A DNA stretch of 64,000 bases, from NCBI RefSeq assembly GCF_002804005.1, contig NZ_CP024965.1, positions 744,001-808,000 on the forward strand, read 5' to 3'. Made by a program: the position numbers and the translations under genes. The stretch comes from Williamsoniiplasma somnilux. Lineage in GTDB: Bacteria > Bacillota_I > Bacilli_A > Mycoplasmatales > Mycoplasmataceae. Positions 9,236-20,497 of this stretch are shown one piece after another (position 1 is the first letter of the stretch; each line of letters starts with the position of its first letter). Under the pieces are notes generated by a model. The model ran no database searches and had not been told where the DNA came from. It worked only from the letters and a program-made list of their open reading frames with translations.

Positions 9236-9257
9236 AACACTATTAGAGAATAGTGTT
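9236..9257 (-). terminator. Terminator overlapping the secG stop codon
   Basis: AACACTATT (9236-9244) pairs with AATAGTGTT (9249-9257) around AGAG. The secG TAA (9243-9245) lies in the loop-side of the stem, and a TTTTTGTTTT run follows on the minus strand. rnr starts only 40 bases further, so partial read-through is likely. Confidence 0.7.
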
Positions 9258-9524
9258 AGTTAAAATACAAATTATTATTGTCGCAATAAATAAGACTGCT
9301 CCAAAACTTAACATGCAAATTGATAAAATTCTTTCAATTCCTCTTTCCTTAGAGTTAGAAAACAATTCTTCATTACCACCATTTAAGGCACTAAGACCAG
9401 TTTGGGATTTTTTGTTTTGAATTAAACCAACAGCAATCATGGCAATTGAAACTACAAAAGCGATAATTTCAAAAGCTAAAATTAAACCGTTATTTGTTGC
9501 TGCTGCTAATAAATTTATTGTCAT
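9243..9524 (-). CDS. secG: Preprotein translocase subunit SecG
   Basis: A 93-residue protein with two membrane helices (about residues 15-36 and 68-91) linked by a cytoplasmic loop with the SecG-like pattern LIQNKKSQTGLSALNGG. It assists the SecYE channel during SecA-driven export. A GGAGGG ribosome site precedes the ATG. Position just ahead of rnr is the classical Firmicutes arrangement. SecA is at 22556-25465. Confidence 0.93.
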   Translation of the reverse strand: MTINLLAAATNNGLILAFEIIAFVVSIAMIAVGLIQNKKSQTGLSALNGGNEELFSNSKERGIERILSICMLSFGAVLFIATIIICILTNTIL

Positions 9525-9568
9525 AAAATCCCTCCATTTTGTATAACTTATTATTTATTTTATCAAAT

Positions 9569-9592
9569 AAAAAGAACCACAAGGTTCTTTTT
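9569..9592 (-). terminator. Terminator of the hprK-lgt-trxB-lgt-whiA-XRE operon
   Basis: AAAAAGAACC (9569-9578) pairs with GGTTCTTTTT (9583-9592) around ACAA, 5 bases after the stop of the XRE gene on the minus strand. Confidence 0.85.
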
Positions 9593-9597
9593 AAACA

Positions 9598-9825
9598 TTA
9601 TTGTCTTTTAAATAAATCTTCAACTTCAACTTCTAAACCTTTAGCAATTTTTTCTAACGCTTCTAAAGAAATATTTCTAGTACCTCTTTCGGTATCAGAA
9701 ATATAATTACGGTGTAAACCGCTTCTGAAAGATAATTCTTCTTGAGTTATTTTTTGTTTTGATCTATATTCTTTCATATTTTTTGAAAGCCTTGAAATTA
9801 TTTCTGATTTTTCTTGCATTGACAT
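9598..9825 (-). CDS. XRE-family helix-turn-helix regulator
   Basis: A 75-residue protein that is essentially one HTH_3 (Cro/C1-type) domain: ...KITQEELSFRSGLHRNYIS then TERGTRNISLEALEKIAKGL. It starts at ATG 9825 after GAGGGGG, 17 bases downstream of whiA, and is followed by a strong terminator. No sensor or dimerisation domain is visible. The target is unknown; autoregulation or control of a few genes is typical for such small proteins. Confidence 0.92.
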   Translation of the reverse strand: MSMQEKSEIISRLSKNMKEYRSKQKITQEELSFRSGLHRNYISDTERGTRNISLEALEKIAKGLEVEVEDLFKRQ

Positions 9826-9842
9826 AGTTTACCCCCTCGATG

Positions 9843-10775
9843 TTATACTTCTTCACTAAATTTAGCAATTGTCTTAAATAAATTGCTAACTCCAGATTTT
9901 GTTATTCTAAAACCATTTTTATTCATCAACGTTTCTAATTCTGAAAAACTAGATTCAGGATTTTTAATCCTTAAGTCACATAGCGCTTGTGCTTTATTGG
10001 ATAATAAGTGCATTGATTTACTTTTTTTGATTTTTTGAATTTGTTCAAGTTGTTTATCAGCGGCCGCTGATGTTTTGGTTTGGTTAGAGATATCAATATT
10101 TGCTATTCTGTTGATATTGTTAAACATATCTCTAGAAATGCGTTTATTTTCAAAATCCAAAACCGCTTGTGAGGCATCAATTAACTTAAGGAAATCAGAT
10201 ACCATTGCTGACTTTTTTATATAACAAACATATCTTTGTGAGTTTCTCTTTAAAACTTTAAAATCAAAACTAAAATTTTTAGTAATTTTCAAAAAGTAAT
10301 TTGCTGAATCCAATTCTTTAAATTGAACTTCTAGATGATAGTTTGTGGTTGTTGGTGAATTAACAGAACCAACAGCTATAAAAATACCAGCAATATAAGC
10401 TCTCATCAATTCAGAATCATGTTGAGCTTCTTCACTTGCTAAGATTAGTTTACCACTTTTTGACACATATATGTGGAGTTGATTTAAAAAATTACCAACA
10501 TTTCCAATTAATGTTAATTGGAAGGTTTGATTTTTTTTCAAAATCTGAGATCTTACAATAGAAATTTCAATTTGTCCATTAAATAACTCTTTGCAAAAAG
10601 AAAAGATTGTTCTTGCTACACGGTTAGAAACTGTACTTAATTTTAATTTCTCAGTACCGTTTGTGTAGACTAAATCGGCATTATATTTAATAAAACCAGC
10701 TAAAAGTTGTTGTTTTTGTTGCTTTGAAAAAGAGTGTGAGATTATTTCTTCTTTTACTTTTAACGCAAACGACAT
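9843..10775 (-). CDS. whiA: WhiA homologue (DNA-binding / cell-division regulator family)
   Basis: A 310-residue protein of the WhiA family: an N-terminal domain beginning MSFALKVKEEI, a central homing-endonuclease-like fold with AYIAGIFIAVGSVNSPTTTNYHLE, and a C-terminal helix-turn-helix (LCDLRIKNPESSFSELETLMN then ITKSGVSNLFKTI). The LAGLIDADG-like catalytic acids are lost, as is usual in this family. In Bacillus WhiA affects division and chromosome segregation; in a reduced mollicute its role is less clear. It lies 14 bases downstream of lgt. Confidence 0.94.
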   Translation of the reverse strand: MSFALKVKEEIISHSFSKQQKQQLLAGFIKYNADLVYTNGTEKLKLSTVSNRVARTIFSFCKELFNGQIEISIVRSQILKKNQTFQLTLIGNVGNFLNQLHIYVSKSGKLILASEEAQHDSELMRAYIAGIFIAVGSVNSPTTTNYHLEVQFKELDSANYFLKITKNFSFDFKVLKRNSQRYVCYIKKSAMVSDFLKLIDASQAVLDFENKRISRDMFNNINRIANIDISNQTKTSAAADKQLEQIQKIKKSKSMHLLSNKAQALCDLRIKNPESSFSELETLMNKNGFRITKSGVSNLFKTIAKFSEEV

Positions 10776-10789
10776 AATCTCACCTCTTT

Positions 10790-12205
10790 TTACTTTTCTA
10801 ATTTAGTTAATTTTTCTTTTGCTTTTTGTTCTTTTTTATTAATAATTTCGTTTTTGATGTTTTTTGACGCTTTTGGATTATCGATTATTTTATGAGTTTG
10901 AGATGAATCAGAAATTTTAAAATAATCCTTTTCATACATGTATCCTGTTTTTCTCGTTAATTCAGGAACACCAATTTGAGTAATAATCATTCCAATTAAA
11001 CCAAAAATCACACTACCCATTATTAATCCCAATGATAATGGTTTATCAAACATGATAAATAAATGGTCATCTGGTCTTGATAATTCTAAGAAGTATCTCA
11101 CAATGTTTCAACAGAAGAAATAAGCAAAACCTTCCATCCCTGATTTTGTTACTACATAACCGTTTGGATTGTTAGCTTTAATTAAAGCTTTACCTGATTT
11201 TCATCTTTTGACAAATTTGTTTGTTGGTAATTTTTGAATGTTTGCGATATCTTCAAGATATTTCTTTTTAGCTTTAGCATCAACATTTTTAACAAAACCT
11301 TTTTCTCAAGCTTGTGTTCAAGTGTTTTTACTTTCGTCTTTAGTTCAGGGCATGAAGAAATGTTTAAATGTGTAATCTCATGAAATAGCAAATTCTTTTG
11401 AGTTATTTCATGGTTTTTTACCAATTCACTTACCGATATTTGGAATTATAAAAGTAATTATTATTCAAGCACCCATTAAAGCCATTGATTCGTAAAAGAA
11501 GATTGGAGACAATTGAACAATATCTCCGTAACTCAAATCAATTCCTCCTATTTTTTCTCCACTTCCTTTATAAATTGCCATAGTGTTTTGCAACATTCAA
11601 TCTGGTAAGTGCAACCAATTTAAAGGTTTATCGATATGTTCTGCAATTGTGTTGTAATCAACCAAACCTTCAGACCCAGTGGTTCAAGAAGTTAAACTTC
11701 CATATTTATGAATTGGAGCACCCATTACTTCATGATTGAAGAAGTTTCCTCAACGCCCAATTGCTTGTCCTAATAAAATATTAGGAACAATGGCATCAAT
11801 AAATGAAAACATTGAAATTTTATTTTTTCTCCCAGCAAACGAAAAGAATATAACTCCTGTTATTAATCCAGCATAAACTCCTCCATGAATTGCCATTCCG
11901 GCATTTCAAAAAGCGAATAAACCTCAAAAGTTAGCTCCTCCCGCATTTACACCAGGGCCGTCTGCATTTAATTTACCAAAAAAACTAGCACCCATTAAAC
12001 TAATCGGAATAATAAAAATAACAGACATCAATAATGAATTTAATGGCATTCCACGTTTTCAAAATTTGTATAAGGAAAATAAAACTGCAGCAATCATTCC
12101 TAAAGTCATTGTTAAAGCATAAACGTGAATGAATCCGTAGTTATCCTTAACACCGTTAGCCATTACACCAACGAAATTATTATTTTGTGTTCAATCAATA
12201 TTCAT
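10790..12205 (-). CDS. lgt: Prolipoprotein diacylglyceryl transferase
   Basis: A 471-residue membrane enzyme that adds diacylglycerol to the lipobox Cys of prelipoproteins. Conserved motifs are AIHGG (His107) and GRWGNFFNHEVMG (Arg151, Asn154), plus C-terminal RYFLELSRPDDH. Most bacterial Lgt proteins are about 260-300 residues; here a loop of about 150 residues, rich in Lys, Trp and Asn, separates the core helices, and a basic tail is added. Many UGA Trp codons are used. It starts at 12205 after AAAGGAG, 36 bases downstream of trxB. Substrates in this window are the lipoproteins at 46505-49042 and 62693 onwards. Confidence 0.94.
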
Positions 12206-12241
12206 TTTATTTCTCCTTTCTAAGAAATTACTTATTTTGAA

Positions 12242-13183
12242 TTATCTTAAATTTTGTAAGTATTCAACAACCATTTGTCCAGCCATTGCTCCATCACCAG
12301 CGGCAATCGCGATTTGACGCAATGGCACATCCCTAACATCTCCTGCCACAAATAAACCAGGGGTTTTTGTTTCCATTTTGGGATCAGCAATAATATAACC
12401 ATTTTCATCTGTGATATCAAAGTTAGAAACAAATTGAGTAATTGGTTTTGCTCCAATGTATGGGAAAATGGCAGTAACTTCTAAATCTTTAATTTCTCCT
12501 GTTTTTAAATTTCTAATTGTAATTGATTCAACTTTATCATCACCGTTAATTTTGTCTACAACAGTTTCCATAATGTATTCAACACCAGGGGTTTCTTTTA
12601 AGTGATCAACATTTCATTTATCTGCTCTAAAATAATTTTTACGTACGATTACATATAATTTTTTAACAAATTTAGTTAAATATGTTCCTTCAGTAATTGC
12701 TGAATAACCGCCACCAACGATAGCAACTGCTTTACCTTTATGAAAAGCTCCATCACAAACAGCACAATAAGAAACACCTTTTCCGTATAGTTTTTCTTCA
12801 CCAGGAATTCCTAATAAATTTTCTTTTGTACCTGTTGCTATAATTACTGCTTTTGCTATTTGAATATTTCCTGATGCTAAGTGAATTTCAAAATTGCGAT
12901 CTTCTAATTTTTTAACATGAGTTGCTTCATCAAAAATAAATTCTGTTCCTAAAGTTGTTGCTTGCTCATAAAATTTTATTGAAAGATCAGGGCCCAAAAT
13001 TGGTTCAATAAAACCAGGATAGTTTTCGATCAAATCAGTTTTAATCATTTTACCCCCGGGTGCTTCTTTTTCAAGAATAACTGTTTTCAAACCAGCACGA
13101 GCAGCATAGATCGCTGCTGTCATTCCCGCAGGACCACCACCGATTATTAAAACATCTCAAATATTATTAATATGATTTTTCAT
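12242..13183 (-). CDS. trxB: Thioredoxin reductase
   Basis: A 313-residue FAD/NADPH flavoenzyme that keeps thioredoxin reduced. It shows an N-terminal FAD motif (IIGGGPAGMTAAIYAARAG), redox-active Cys140/Cys143 in SYCAVCDG, an NADPH site (VGGGYSAITEGTYLTK then IVRKNYFRADK) and a C-terminal FAD motif GLFVAGDVRD. The second Gly-rich motif has Tyr in place of the usual Asp (GGGDSA), a minor deviation. The start overlaps the end of the upstream lgt paralogue by 17 bases. Placement between two lgt genes is seen in other mollicutes too, as I recall. Confidence 0.95.
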
Positions 13184-14783
13184 ATAGTCAATTTACCTCT
13201 CTGTATTTATATGGTGCTATGAATTGGGCAAAAATGATAATTACTATTCCTAAAAGCAATAAGATTGTCAACACAATAAAATCAGCTACAAAACTATTTT
13301 GAATAAATAACTCTTCTGGTCTACGTTGAGTTTCAAGAATAACACGAATTAACATATATCCAAAAACATAAAATCCTGTAGTGACTCCACATCTAATAAC
13401 AAAATATTTGTTGGGATTATTTAATTTTTCTAATCCTTTTGAAAATTCTGGATTACCTTTAAATATTCTTGTTCAGTTACCGATTAATGCGTAAATTTCA
13501 TTTAACTTTTCTTGATGATTTTGATAAATTAAATCGAAATTTTGTTTTTTAGATTTTAATAATTGTTGTTTATCGTTACTATTTTTTGCTCTGCTAAGTT
13601 TATTACGAAAATCAGCTTTTGATTTAACTATCTTTTGCTTATGTTCTTTTTTAATCTTCGTTAAACGACTTAGTTGCTGAGTTTGCATAATTTCTTTTTC
13701 GTTTAATGCCATTTCAAATTCATGAATTTTTTGTTCATCTGGTTGATATCAATAAAAAGCCTTATTTCATGCTTGATAAAATCCTAGTTTAAGTTCAATA
13801 TTTTCACCAGCTTTAGTTTTAATTTGAACCTTTTTATATTTTATTGGAAGTTGAGTATTAATACCAACAATTTCTTGTTCTTTTAAACTTTTGTATTTTT
13901 TGTTGTACCATCCTGGGTAGGCTTTAGGTTCTAAATCTCAGGGTTTAGTCGGAGAAAATCATCGACCTAAATTATTAATTACAAAAGTTATTATTAATCA
14001 TAGCCCAATATTCATTAAAGATTCATATAAAAATAAAGGGTTACGGAACTGAATAGTCCCATAATTGTAAATATTTGGATCCAATTTATCGCCAAGATCA
14101 TTAACTAATCACTCGCTACCCATTTTTCAATTCAAAACATTTTCTAGACTTAATCCTTGAAATGGGCCACTAGTTGCCTTTCAATTGCTTCATTCGCTTA
14201 TGTTTGTCCATCATTCACCTTTAGTTTCTAACTCAAAGCCTGCTAAATTAGGAAAATAAAAAAGTTTGTTTTTGATTGAATCTACTAATCATCAAAGTGA
14301 ATCATAAGAAACAACACTACCTAGAATTTCATGATTGAACATGTTTCCTCATCTTCCGATGGCTTGTCCAATTAAAATATTGGGAATGATGCAATCAGCA
14401 TAAACTCATACTGAAATTAAGGTTTTTTTGGAGCGAACATAAAAAATAACAAAACCTGCTACGGTCCCTAATATTAATGCCCCAAATAAAGACATTCCTG
14501 GTTGTCAAAAGAAGAACACCGTGTACCATTCAATTCCGGGTATAAAAATTTTCCCAAAAATTGATCCACCAATCACTCCAATTGGTACAACTGTTATAAT
14601 TGCTAATTCAAATTCGCGCAAAGGAATTTTTTTTATCTTCATTTTAATAATTGAAAAAAAGATAACAATAATAATTCCTACAAACATAAAAACAGGATAT
14701 GCCGGAACAACACCACCAAATGATCTATCAGCAGCAGGATCACCATTTGCTACTATTCATTCTCCGATTGTACTAAGCAGCAT
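13167..14783 (-). CDS. Lgt paralogue lacking the catalytic histidine motif
   Basis: A 538-residue membrane protein clearly related to Lgt: GQAIGRWGNMFNHEILG (Arg144) and the C-terminal RVILETQRRPEE are retained. At the position of the HGG motif it reads MSLFGALILG, with Phe100 where the essential His should be. It has a very long inserted region, including a charged coiled-coil-like stretch (KKEHKQKIVKSKADFRNKLS). It starts at ATG 14783 after AAAGGAGG, 35 bases after hprK, and ends 17 bases inside trxB (stop at 13167, reached by reading a UGA as Trp). It may be a non-catalytic partner, or have changed activity. It is not a simple duplicate. Confidence 0.85.
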
Positions 14784-14818
14784 AGATCCTCCTTTTTTTA
14801 TTTTATGAATTAATTATT

Positions 14819-15748
14819 TTAAACTTCTTCATTTAAGCGTTTGTTCATTAAAGCAATAACATCTTCGTTATCTGTTGATTGTTTTATTTTTAATTGTGCA
14901 ACAGCCGATTCAATAAGATTAGCAATATTTCTTCCCGATGAAACCGGAATTCTAATATAAGGAACATCAATTCCTAAAACTGATTTTGTTAAATATTCTC
15001 TTCCCAATCGATCGGCATCATCAACACCGTTTTCACCAAATTTAAATAATTCAATAATTAAATCAATTTTAGTTTCATCGATTAAAACTTGATTACCATT
15101 AGTCTTAGAAATATCCATAATTCCAATTCCTCTAACTTCAATTAGATTTCTAAGAATGGGATGTGATTTCCCGTAAATGTTATTTGATTTATTTATTAAA
15201 ATTATGCGATCATCACCAACAAATAAATGATTTTTTTTAATTAAATCAATTGTTACTTCAGATTTACCAATTCCTGATTCCCCAGTAATCAAAATTCCTT
15301 TCCCATAAATATTAACAAGTGATCCATGCACTTCTATTTGTGGTGCAAAAAATAAATCAAAATAATCTAAAATTCTTTGGGTAAATTCTGAAGTTGAAGG
15401 GGTATTGATTGATAACAACGGAAAATCTAATTCCCTAGCGACATCAATCAATAATTTGTCTTCAAATTTTTGGGTAAAAATAATTGTTGGAATACCAGAA
15501 TTAATTAATTTCTTATATTTTTCAGCTCTTTGTTGTTCATTAAATTGAGAAATATATTTATATTCTTTTGAAGACATTAAAACTGCTCGTTTGGATTTAT
15601 CGCCAGTTTCTACAAAATAACCGGTTAATTCTAATCCAGCACGATTTAGCCCATAAACCAAAATTTGAGTAGAATCAATTTTATCTTTTCCTGCTAAAAC
15701 TTGAAATGGAAACTTTTCAGTTAAGTGTTTAAGAAATAATTTTTTCAT
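14819..15748 (-). CDS. hprK: HPr kinase/phosphorylase
   Basis: A 309-residue bifunctional enzyme that phosphorylates HPr on Ser46 and reverses it, coupling PTS uptake to energy state. The conserved His141 lies in EVHGSLVNIYGKG, the Walker A motif GESGIGKS is at residues 156-163, and the signature GVDDADRLG is further on. Length is typical. ATG 15748 follows AAAGGAG. It heads the lgt-trxB-lgt-whiA-XRE operon behind a strong terminator and an extended -10 promoter (15768-15776). The hprK-lgt order is conserved in Firmicutes. Confidence 0.96.
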   Translation of the reverse strand: MKKLFLKHLTEKFPFQVLAGKDKIDSTQILVYGLNRAGLELTGYFVETGDKSKRAVLMSSKEYKYISQFNEQQRAEKYKKLINSGIPTIIFTQKFEDKLLIDVARELDFPLLSINTPSTSEFTQRILDYFDLFFAPQIEVHGSLVNIYGKGILITGESGIGKSEVTIDLIKKNHLFVGDDRIILINKSNNIYGKSHPILRNLIEVRGIGIMDISKTNGNQVLIDETKIDLIIELFKFGENGVDDADRLGREYLTKSVLGIDVPYIRIPVSSGRNIANLIESAVAQLKIKQSTDNEDVIALMNKRLNEEV

Positions 15749-15767
15749 CGTTATTCTCCTTTGTTTA

Positions 15768-15776
15768 ATTCTACCA
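15768..15776 (-). promoter_or_regulatory. Extended -10 promoter of hprK
   Basis: On the minus strand TGGTAGAAT, an extended -10 element, 20 bases before the hprK start and immediately after the preceding terminator. The same 14-base context TTGGTAGAATTAAA recurs in front of rpiB (46030-46038). There is little room for a -35 box outside the terminator stem. Confidence 0.55.
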
Positions 15777-15780
15777 AAAC

Positions 15781-15811
15781 AAAACCCGTTGAGAGTAAAT
15801 CAACGGGTTTT
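15781..15811 (-). terminator. Terminator of the uvrB-uvrA-folC-ECF operon
   Basis: AAAACCCGTTGA (15781-15792) pairs with TCAACGGGTTTT (15800-15811), a 12-bp stem and one of the most GC-rich in the window. It could act on both strands. Confidence 0.88.
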
Positions 15812-15824
15812 TGTGTATCGAAAA

Positions 15825-16532
15825 TTATTTAATTTTTTTATTTTCGATTTTTGTTAATTCTGATTCATGCTTTTTCATTAAAAAGCGAATATCACCATTG
15901 CGTGCAACTCAAGCACTTTTTTCACGGTTGGGCATTTTTTTTAAGAATATTCATAATACTCTAAAACAAGAAATTGTTAACAAACCATAAACAACTAACT
16001 CTATTGGAAACATTATTAAATGTTTAATAAAGGTTGTGTAGATATATCCATCAACAAATCCACTTGACCATAATGAAATGGGGTTTATAGCAAATAATCC
16101 GATAATTATTGCGAGCGACATAAATAAAATGACTTTTAAAATTCATCATTTATTCGACTTTGAAAAAAAGACAAACGAACCAAGCACACCAAATAATACT
16201 TTTTCAAGCATAAATCCGGCATGAAAAGTCCCTGATAAATTTATCAAAGCACCGACACCATCAGCAACTACTCCGATCACCACTCCAACAAGTGGCCCAA
16301 AGGCCATTCCTGTTAAGAAGATTACGAAATTTCCAATCATAATTTGAAAACCAAATATTCTACTATAACCAACTACGTTTGTTAGAACTACAGCAACGGC
16401 ACATAATAGGCCAATTAATGCGATGTTCTTTGTTGTAAACCTTTTAAAACTAAATTTTTCAATAGCTAAACTACCGATAAATAATAAAAGAATGACAAAA
16501 ATGGCTGATCCATTAGTTATTCAGTAAAACAC
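15825..16532 (-). CDS. ECF transporter S component, probably folate (FolT-like)
   Basis: A 235-residue protein with about six membrane segments. It has the ECF substrate-binding pattern: FGFQIMIGNFVIFLTGMAFGPLVGVVIGVVADGVGAL is typical of vitamin-specific S components. It starts with GTG at 16532, 5 bases after AGGAG (VFYWITNGSA..., initiator Met); no ATG is available nearby. The charged C-terminal tail contains RNGDIRFLMKKHESEL. It follows folC by 12 bases, which suggests folate or a folate precursor as substrate. The shared EcfA/EcfT energising module is not in this window. Confidence 0.8.
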
Positions 16533-16544
16533 TTATACTCCTTT

Positions 16545-17651
16545 CTACATATTTAAGTTATATCACTCAAATACTTCAGGAACAAAGTATAAACTTCCGC
16601 AAATTAAAATATTTTTTGTTTTGTTATTTTGTAAAAAGTTTTTTCAATTAATAATTTTATTTGGATAATTAATTTCTTCAATGTTTCATGCCTTAAGATG
16701 CTCAAAACTTGTAATATAAACTTCTTTAAAATTTTCATTAAGCATTTTTAAATTAGTTTGAAAATCTTTATGAAAACTCGAAGCAAACAAAACTATAAAA
16801 TCTTCATTATAATATTTGACAGTTTTAATTAAGTTTTTAATACCGTCTGAATTGTGTGCCCCATCAATTATTAAAAACGGGTCTTGATTCAAAATTGTAA
16901 AACGACCTAATGGTGGATTTAATTTAAATATTGTTTCATCTTCAATTTCTAAAAAAGTCAAAAACACCTTTACTAAACCTTTATTATTTTCTTGATAACT
17001 AACACGATCAAAAACACTTGATCCAATAATTATTTGGTTGTTTGGTAACATATTTTTTATTTGTGAAAAATATTTTTCGTTATCTTTGCTAATAAATAAA
17101 GGTTTATTATTTTTAACAATGTTCACTTTTTGAAATAAAATTTCTTCAATAGTTTCACCAAGTACTTCAGTATGATCGATTGATACAGAAGTTAATAGAG
17201 TTGCTATTTGGTTACTCATAAAATTCGTAGAGTCTTTGACACCACCAATACCAGCTTCAATAACTGCTATGTCTACTTTTTGATCTGCAAAATACAAAAT
17301 CATAATTAGTGTCCAAATTTCAAAAAAAGTTAAATGATATTCATCAACATATTTTTTAGCAAGTTCTAAATATTTCATTAAATCATCGTCACTGATAGGT
17401 ATGTTATTAATTTGAATTCTTTCGTTGTGATGCAAAAAAGCAGGTGAAATAAATAATCCTACTTTTGAATATTTTTTTAGTAGAACTTTTGACAAGTAAA
17501 AACTCGTTGAACCTTTACCATTAGTTCCAACAATGTTAATTGTTGGAACTAATTTTTCAGGATTTCCTAAAATGTTTAAAACCTTTCCGAGATTGTATTC
17601 TTGAGCAAATCTTTTGTTAACAGGAATTATGTCTTGCGAAACTTTAATCAT
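16545..17651 (-). CDS. folC: Folylpolyglutamate synthase / dihydrofolate synthase
   Basis: A 368-residue Mur-ligase-type enzyme that adds glutamates to folate, trapping it in the cell. Motifs: GTNGKGSTSFYLSK (ATP loop), GLFISPAFLHHNERIQI, DHTEVLGETIEEI and DGAHNSDGIKNL near the C-terminal domain. The ATG overlaps the uvrA stop codon (TAATG). Two UGA Trp codons lie in the C-terminal 50 residues. Linkage to an ECF S component supports folate salvage instead of synthesis. Confidence 0.93.
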
Positions 17652-20488
17652 TATTTTAAATACTCTCGCAAATATTTGGCTGTATAAGAAATTTCGTTTA
17701 AAGCTATTTGTTCAGGTGTTCCTGCAACAACCACTTTTCCTCCGCCAGATCCTCCTTCGGGACCCAAATCAATGATGTAATCTGAAACTTTAATAAAATC
17801 TAAATTGTGTTCAATTGTGATTACTGAATTGCCTAAGTCAACCAAACGATTTAAAACCATAATTAATCGCTTAACATCATCAATATGCAATCCGGTTGTT
17901 GGTTCATCCAATAAAAACAATGTTTTACCAGTCGCTTTTTTCAACAAGTATGTCGATAATTTAACACGTTGTGCTTCTCCTCCAGATAAAGTTGTCGCTG
18001 ATTGACCTAATCTAATATATCCAAGTCCAACTTCTAAAATGGCATCAAGTTTAGTTTTGATTTGTGGAATATTTTCAAAGAAATGAGAAGCTTCTTCAAT
18101 AGTCATATTTAAAACATCAGAAATATTCTTACCTTTGAATTTAACTTGCAAAGTTTCATCGTTATAACGGCGCCCTTCACAAATCTCACAAAGAACTTCA
18201 ACACTTGGCATAAATTGCATTGAAATGGTAATAATTCCGTCACCTTGACAATGTTCACATCTTCCACCAATAACATTAAATGAAAATCTACCTTTTTTGT
18301 AACCTCTGATTTTTGCTTCTGGTGATTCAGCGTAAAGATCACGAATATCATCAAAAACCCCTGTATAAGTAGCTGGATTTGAACGTGGGGTTTTACCAAT
18401 TGGTTCTTGGGAAATATAAATAACTTTGTCAATATTTTCCAAACCCTTAATTTCTTTATACTTACCAGCAATTACTTGTTCTTTTGAAAGAGATTTATGA
18501 ATACCCTTATAAATAATATCTTCTAGTAATGTTGATTTTCCAGATCCTGAAACTCCTGTAATTGTGACAAATTTTCCTAAAGGAACCGTTACATTTATAT
18601 TTTTTAAGTTGTTTTCAGTAGCGCCAACTATTTCTAGTTTTTTACCGTTACCACCACGACGTTTTTTTGGTACATCAATTTTTTCAAGACCACTTAAATA
18701 ACGGCCTGTAATGGAATTTTTATCTTTAATTATTTGTTCGTATGTTCCTGAAAAAACAATTTTTCCTCCATGTTCACCAGCTCCAGGGCCAACATCAACT
18801 ATTCAATCCGATTCTTTCATTGTATCCTCATCATGTTCAACAACGATTAAAGTGTTACCTAAATCTCTTAAATGTTTCAAAGTACCAATTAATTTATCAT
18901 TATCTCTTTGGTGTAAACCAATACTTGGTTCATCTAGAACATATAAGATTCCCGAAAGTTGGGATCCAATTTGTTTGGCTAGTCTAATTCTTTGTGCTTC
19001 TCCTCCAGATAATGTTGTTGCATTACGAGATAAGTTTAAATAATTTAAACCTACTTCATTTAAGAAACTTACACGTGAAATAATTTCTTTTAAAACTAAG
19101 TTTGCAATTTTTTCTTGGGCTGAAGTTAATGTTACATTTAGTAAAAAATCTAATTCTTCAGCAATTGACATTTGTGTAAAATCAAAAATTGAAGCATTGT
19201 TAATTTTTATTGACAAAGCTGTAGGATTTAATCTTGCCCCTTTACAACTTGCGCAAGTATTTGAAGCCATGAATTTAGCATAATATTTACGAGCTTCTTC
19301 GCTGCTTGTTTCAAAATATCTACGATTTAAAAGAGTGGCAATTCCTTCCAAATAATCATAAGATTCATACTTACGACCATTAGCAGAAATTAACTTTAAC
19401 TCGATTGGTTCGTCTGAACCTCAAAGGATAGCTTTAATTTGTTTTGGAGTTAAATCTTTTATTGCTAAATCTAAGTCAATATAATAGTAATCACATAATG
19501 TTCTTAATTTTTGTCATTCTAAATTATCTGAACCAACTAGATTTTTGAAATAAACAATTCCTCCTTGGTTTATTGACATATTTTTATCAGGGATAATTAA
19601 TTCTGGATCAGCTTCTAACTTAACACCAAGTCCAGAACAATCACCACAAGCTCCTAAAGGAGCATTAAATGATAGCAATCTAGGTTCCATTTCAGGAATT
19701 GTGAAACCACAAACACTACAAGAATAATTAGTTGAAAACAACTTTTCTTCTTTTTTAGATTGCGGATAAAAAGTTTTAATTAAACCGCTTGAATATTTTA
19801 AACCCACTTCGATAGCAGAATAAATTCTCGATCTGATTTCATCGTTATTTTTGTAAATCAAACGATCAACAACGATATCAATATCATGCTTTTTATTTTT
19901 ATCTAACTCAATTTCTTCATTTAATAAAAGTATTTCTCCATTAATTTTTACACGAATAAATCCTTCAGTTTGCAATTTTTCTAATTTATCCTTGTAAGTT
20001 CCTTTTTGCTGTCTAGCGATTGGAGCTAATATGTATATTTGTTCTTCTTCATCTGTATCATTAGCAATATTGAGAACAATTTCTTTAATTGAAGAAGCAT
20101 TAATAATCCCATGCCCATTAATACAAAAAGGAGTTCCAACTCTAGCGTAAAGCAATCTTAAGTAATCATAAATTTCTGTAACAGTTCCAACTGTAGATCT
20201 TGGGTTATGAGAGGTGGTTTTTTGATCAATTGAAATTGAAGGTGATAAACCTTCGATTGAATCGACATCAGGTTTTTCATTACCCCCTAAAAATTGTCGA
20301 GCATATGCAGAAAGAGATTCGATGTATCGACGTCTTCCTTCGGCATAAATTGTATTGAATGCTAAAGAAGATTTACCAGAACCCGATAAACCCGTGAAAA
20401 CAATTAATTTTTCTTTTGGAATTTCTAAGTTAACATTTTTTAAATTGTTTTCTCTAGCGCCCTTAATTATTATTTTATCTTTTGCCAT
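17651..20488 (-). CDS. uvrA: Excinuclease ABC subunit A
   Basis: A 945-residue damage-recognition ATPase of nucleotide excision repair, with two ABC ATPase halves. N-terminal Walker [21 protein letters not shown]; zinc modules [11 protein letters not shown]...[19 protein letters not shown] and [10 protein letters not shown]...[10 protein letters not shown]; two signatures ([32 protein letters not shown]) and two Walker B sites ([30 protein letters not shown]). Length is typical. It starts 9 bases after uvrB, with an AGAGG ribosome site, and its stop overlaps folC. Confidence 0.97.
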
Positions 20489-20497
20489 TTTGCACCT

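Noticed and set aside
12242-15748. trxB-lgt overlap as an assembly error
   Set aside because: The 17-base overlap depends only on reading one UGA as Trp, as throughout the window, and both frames are otherwise intact.
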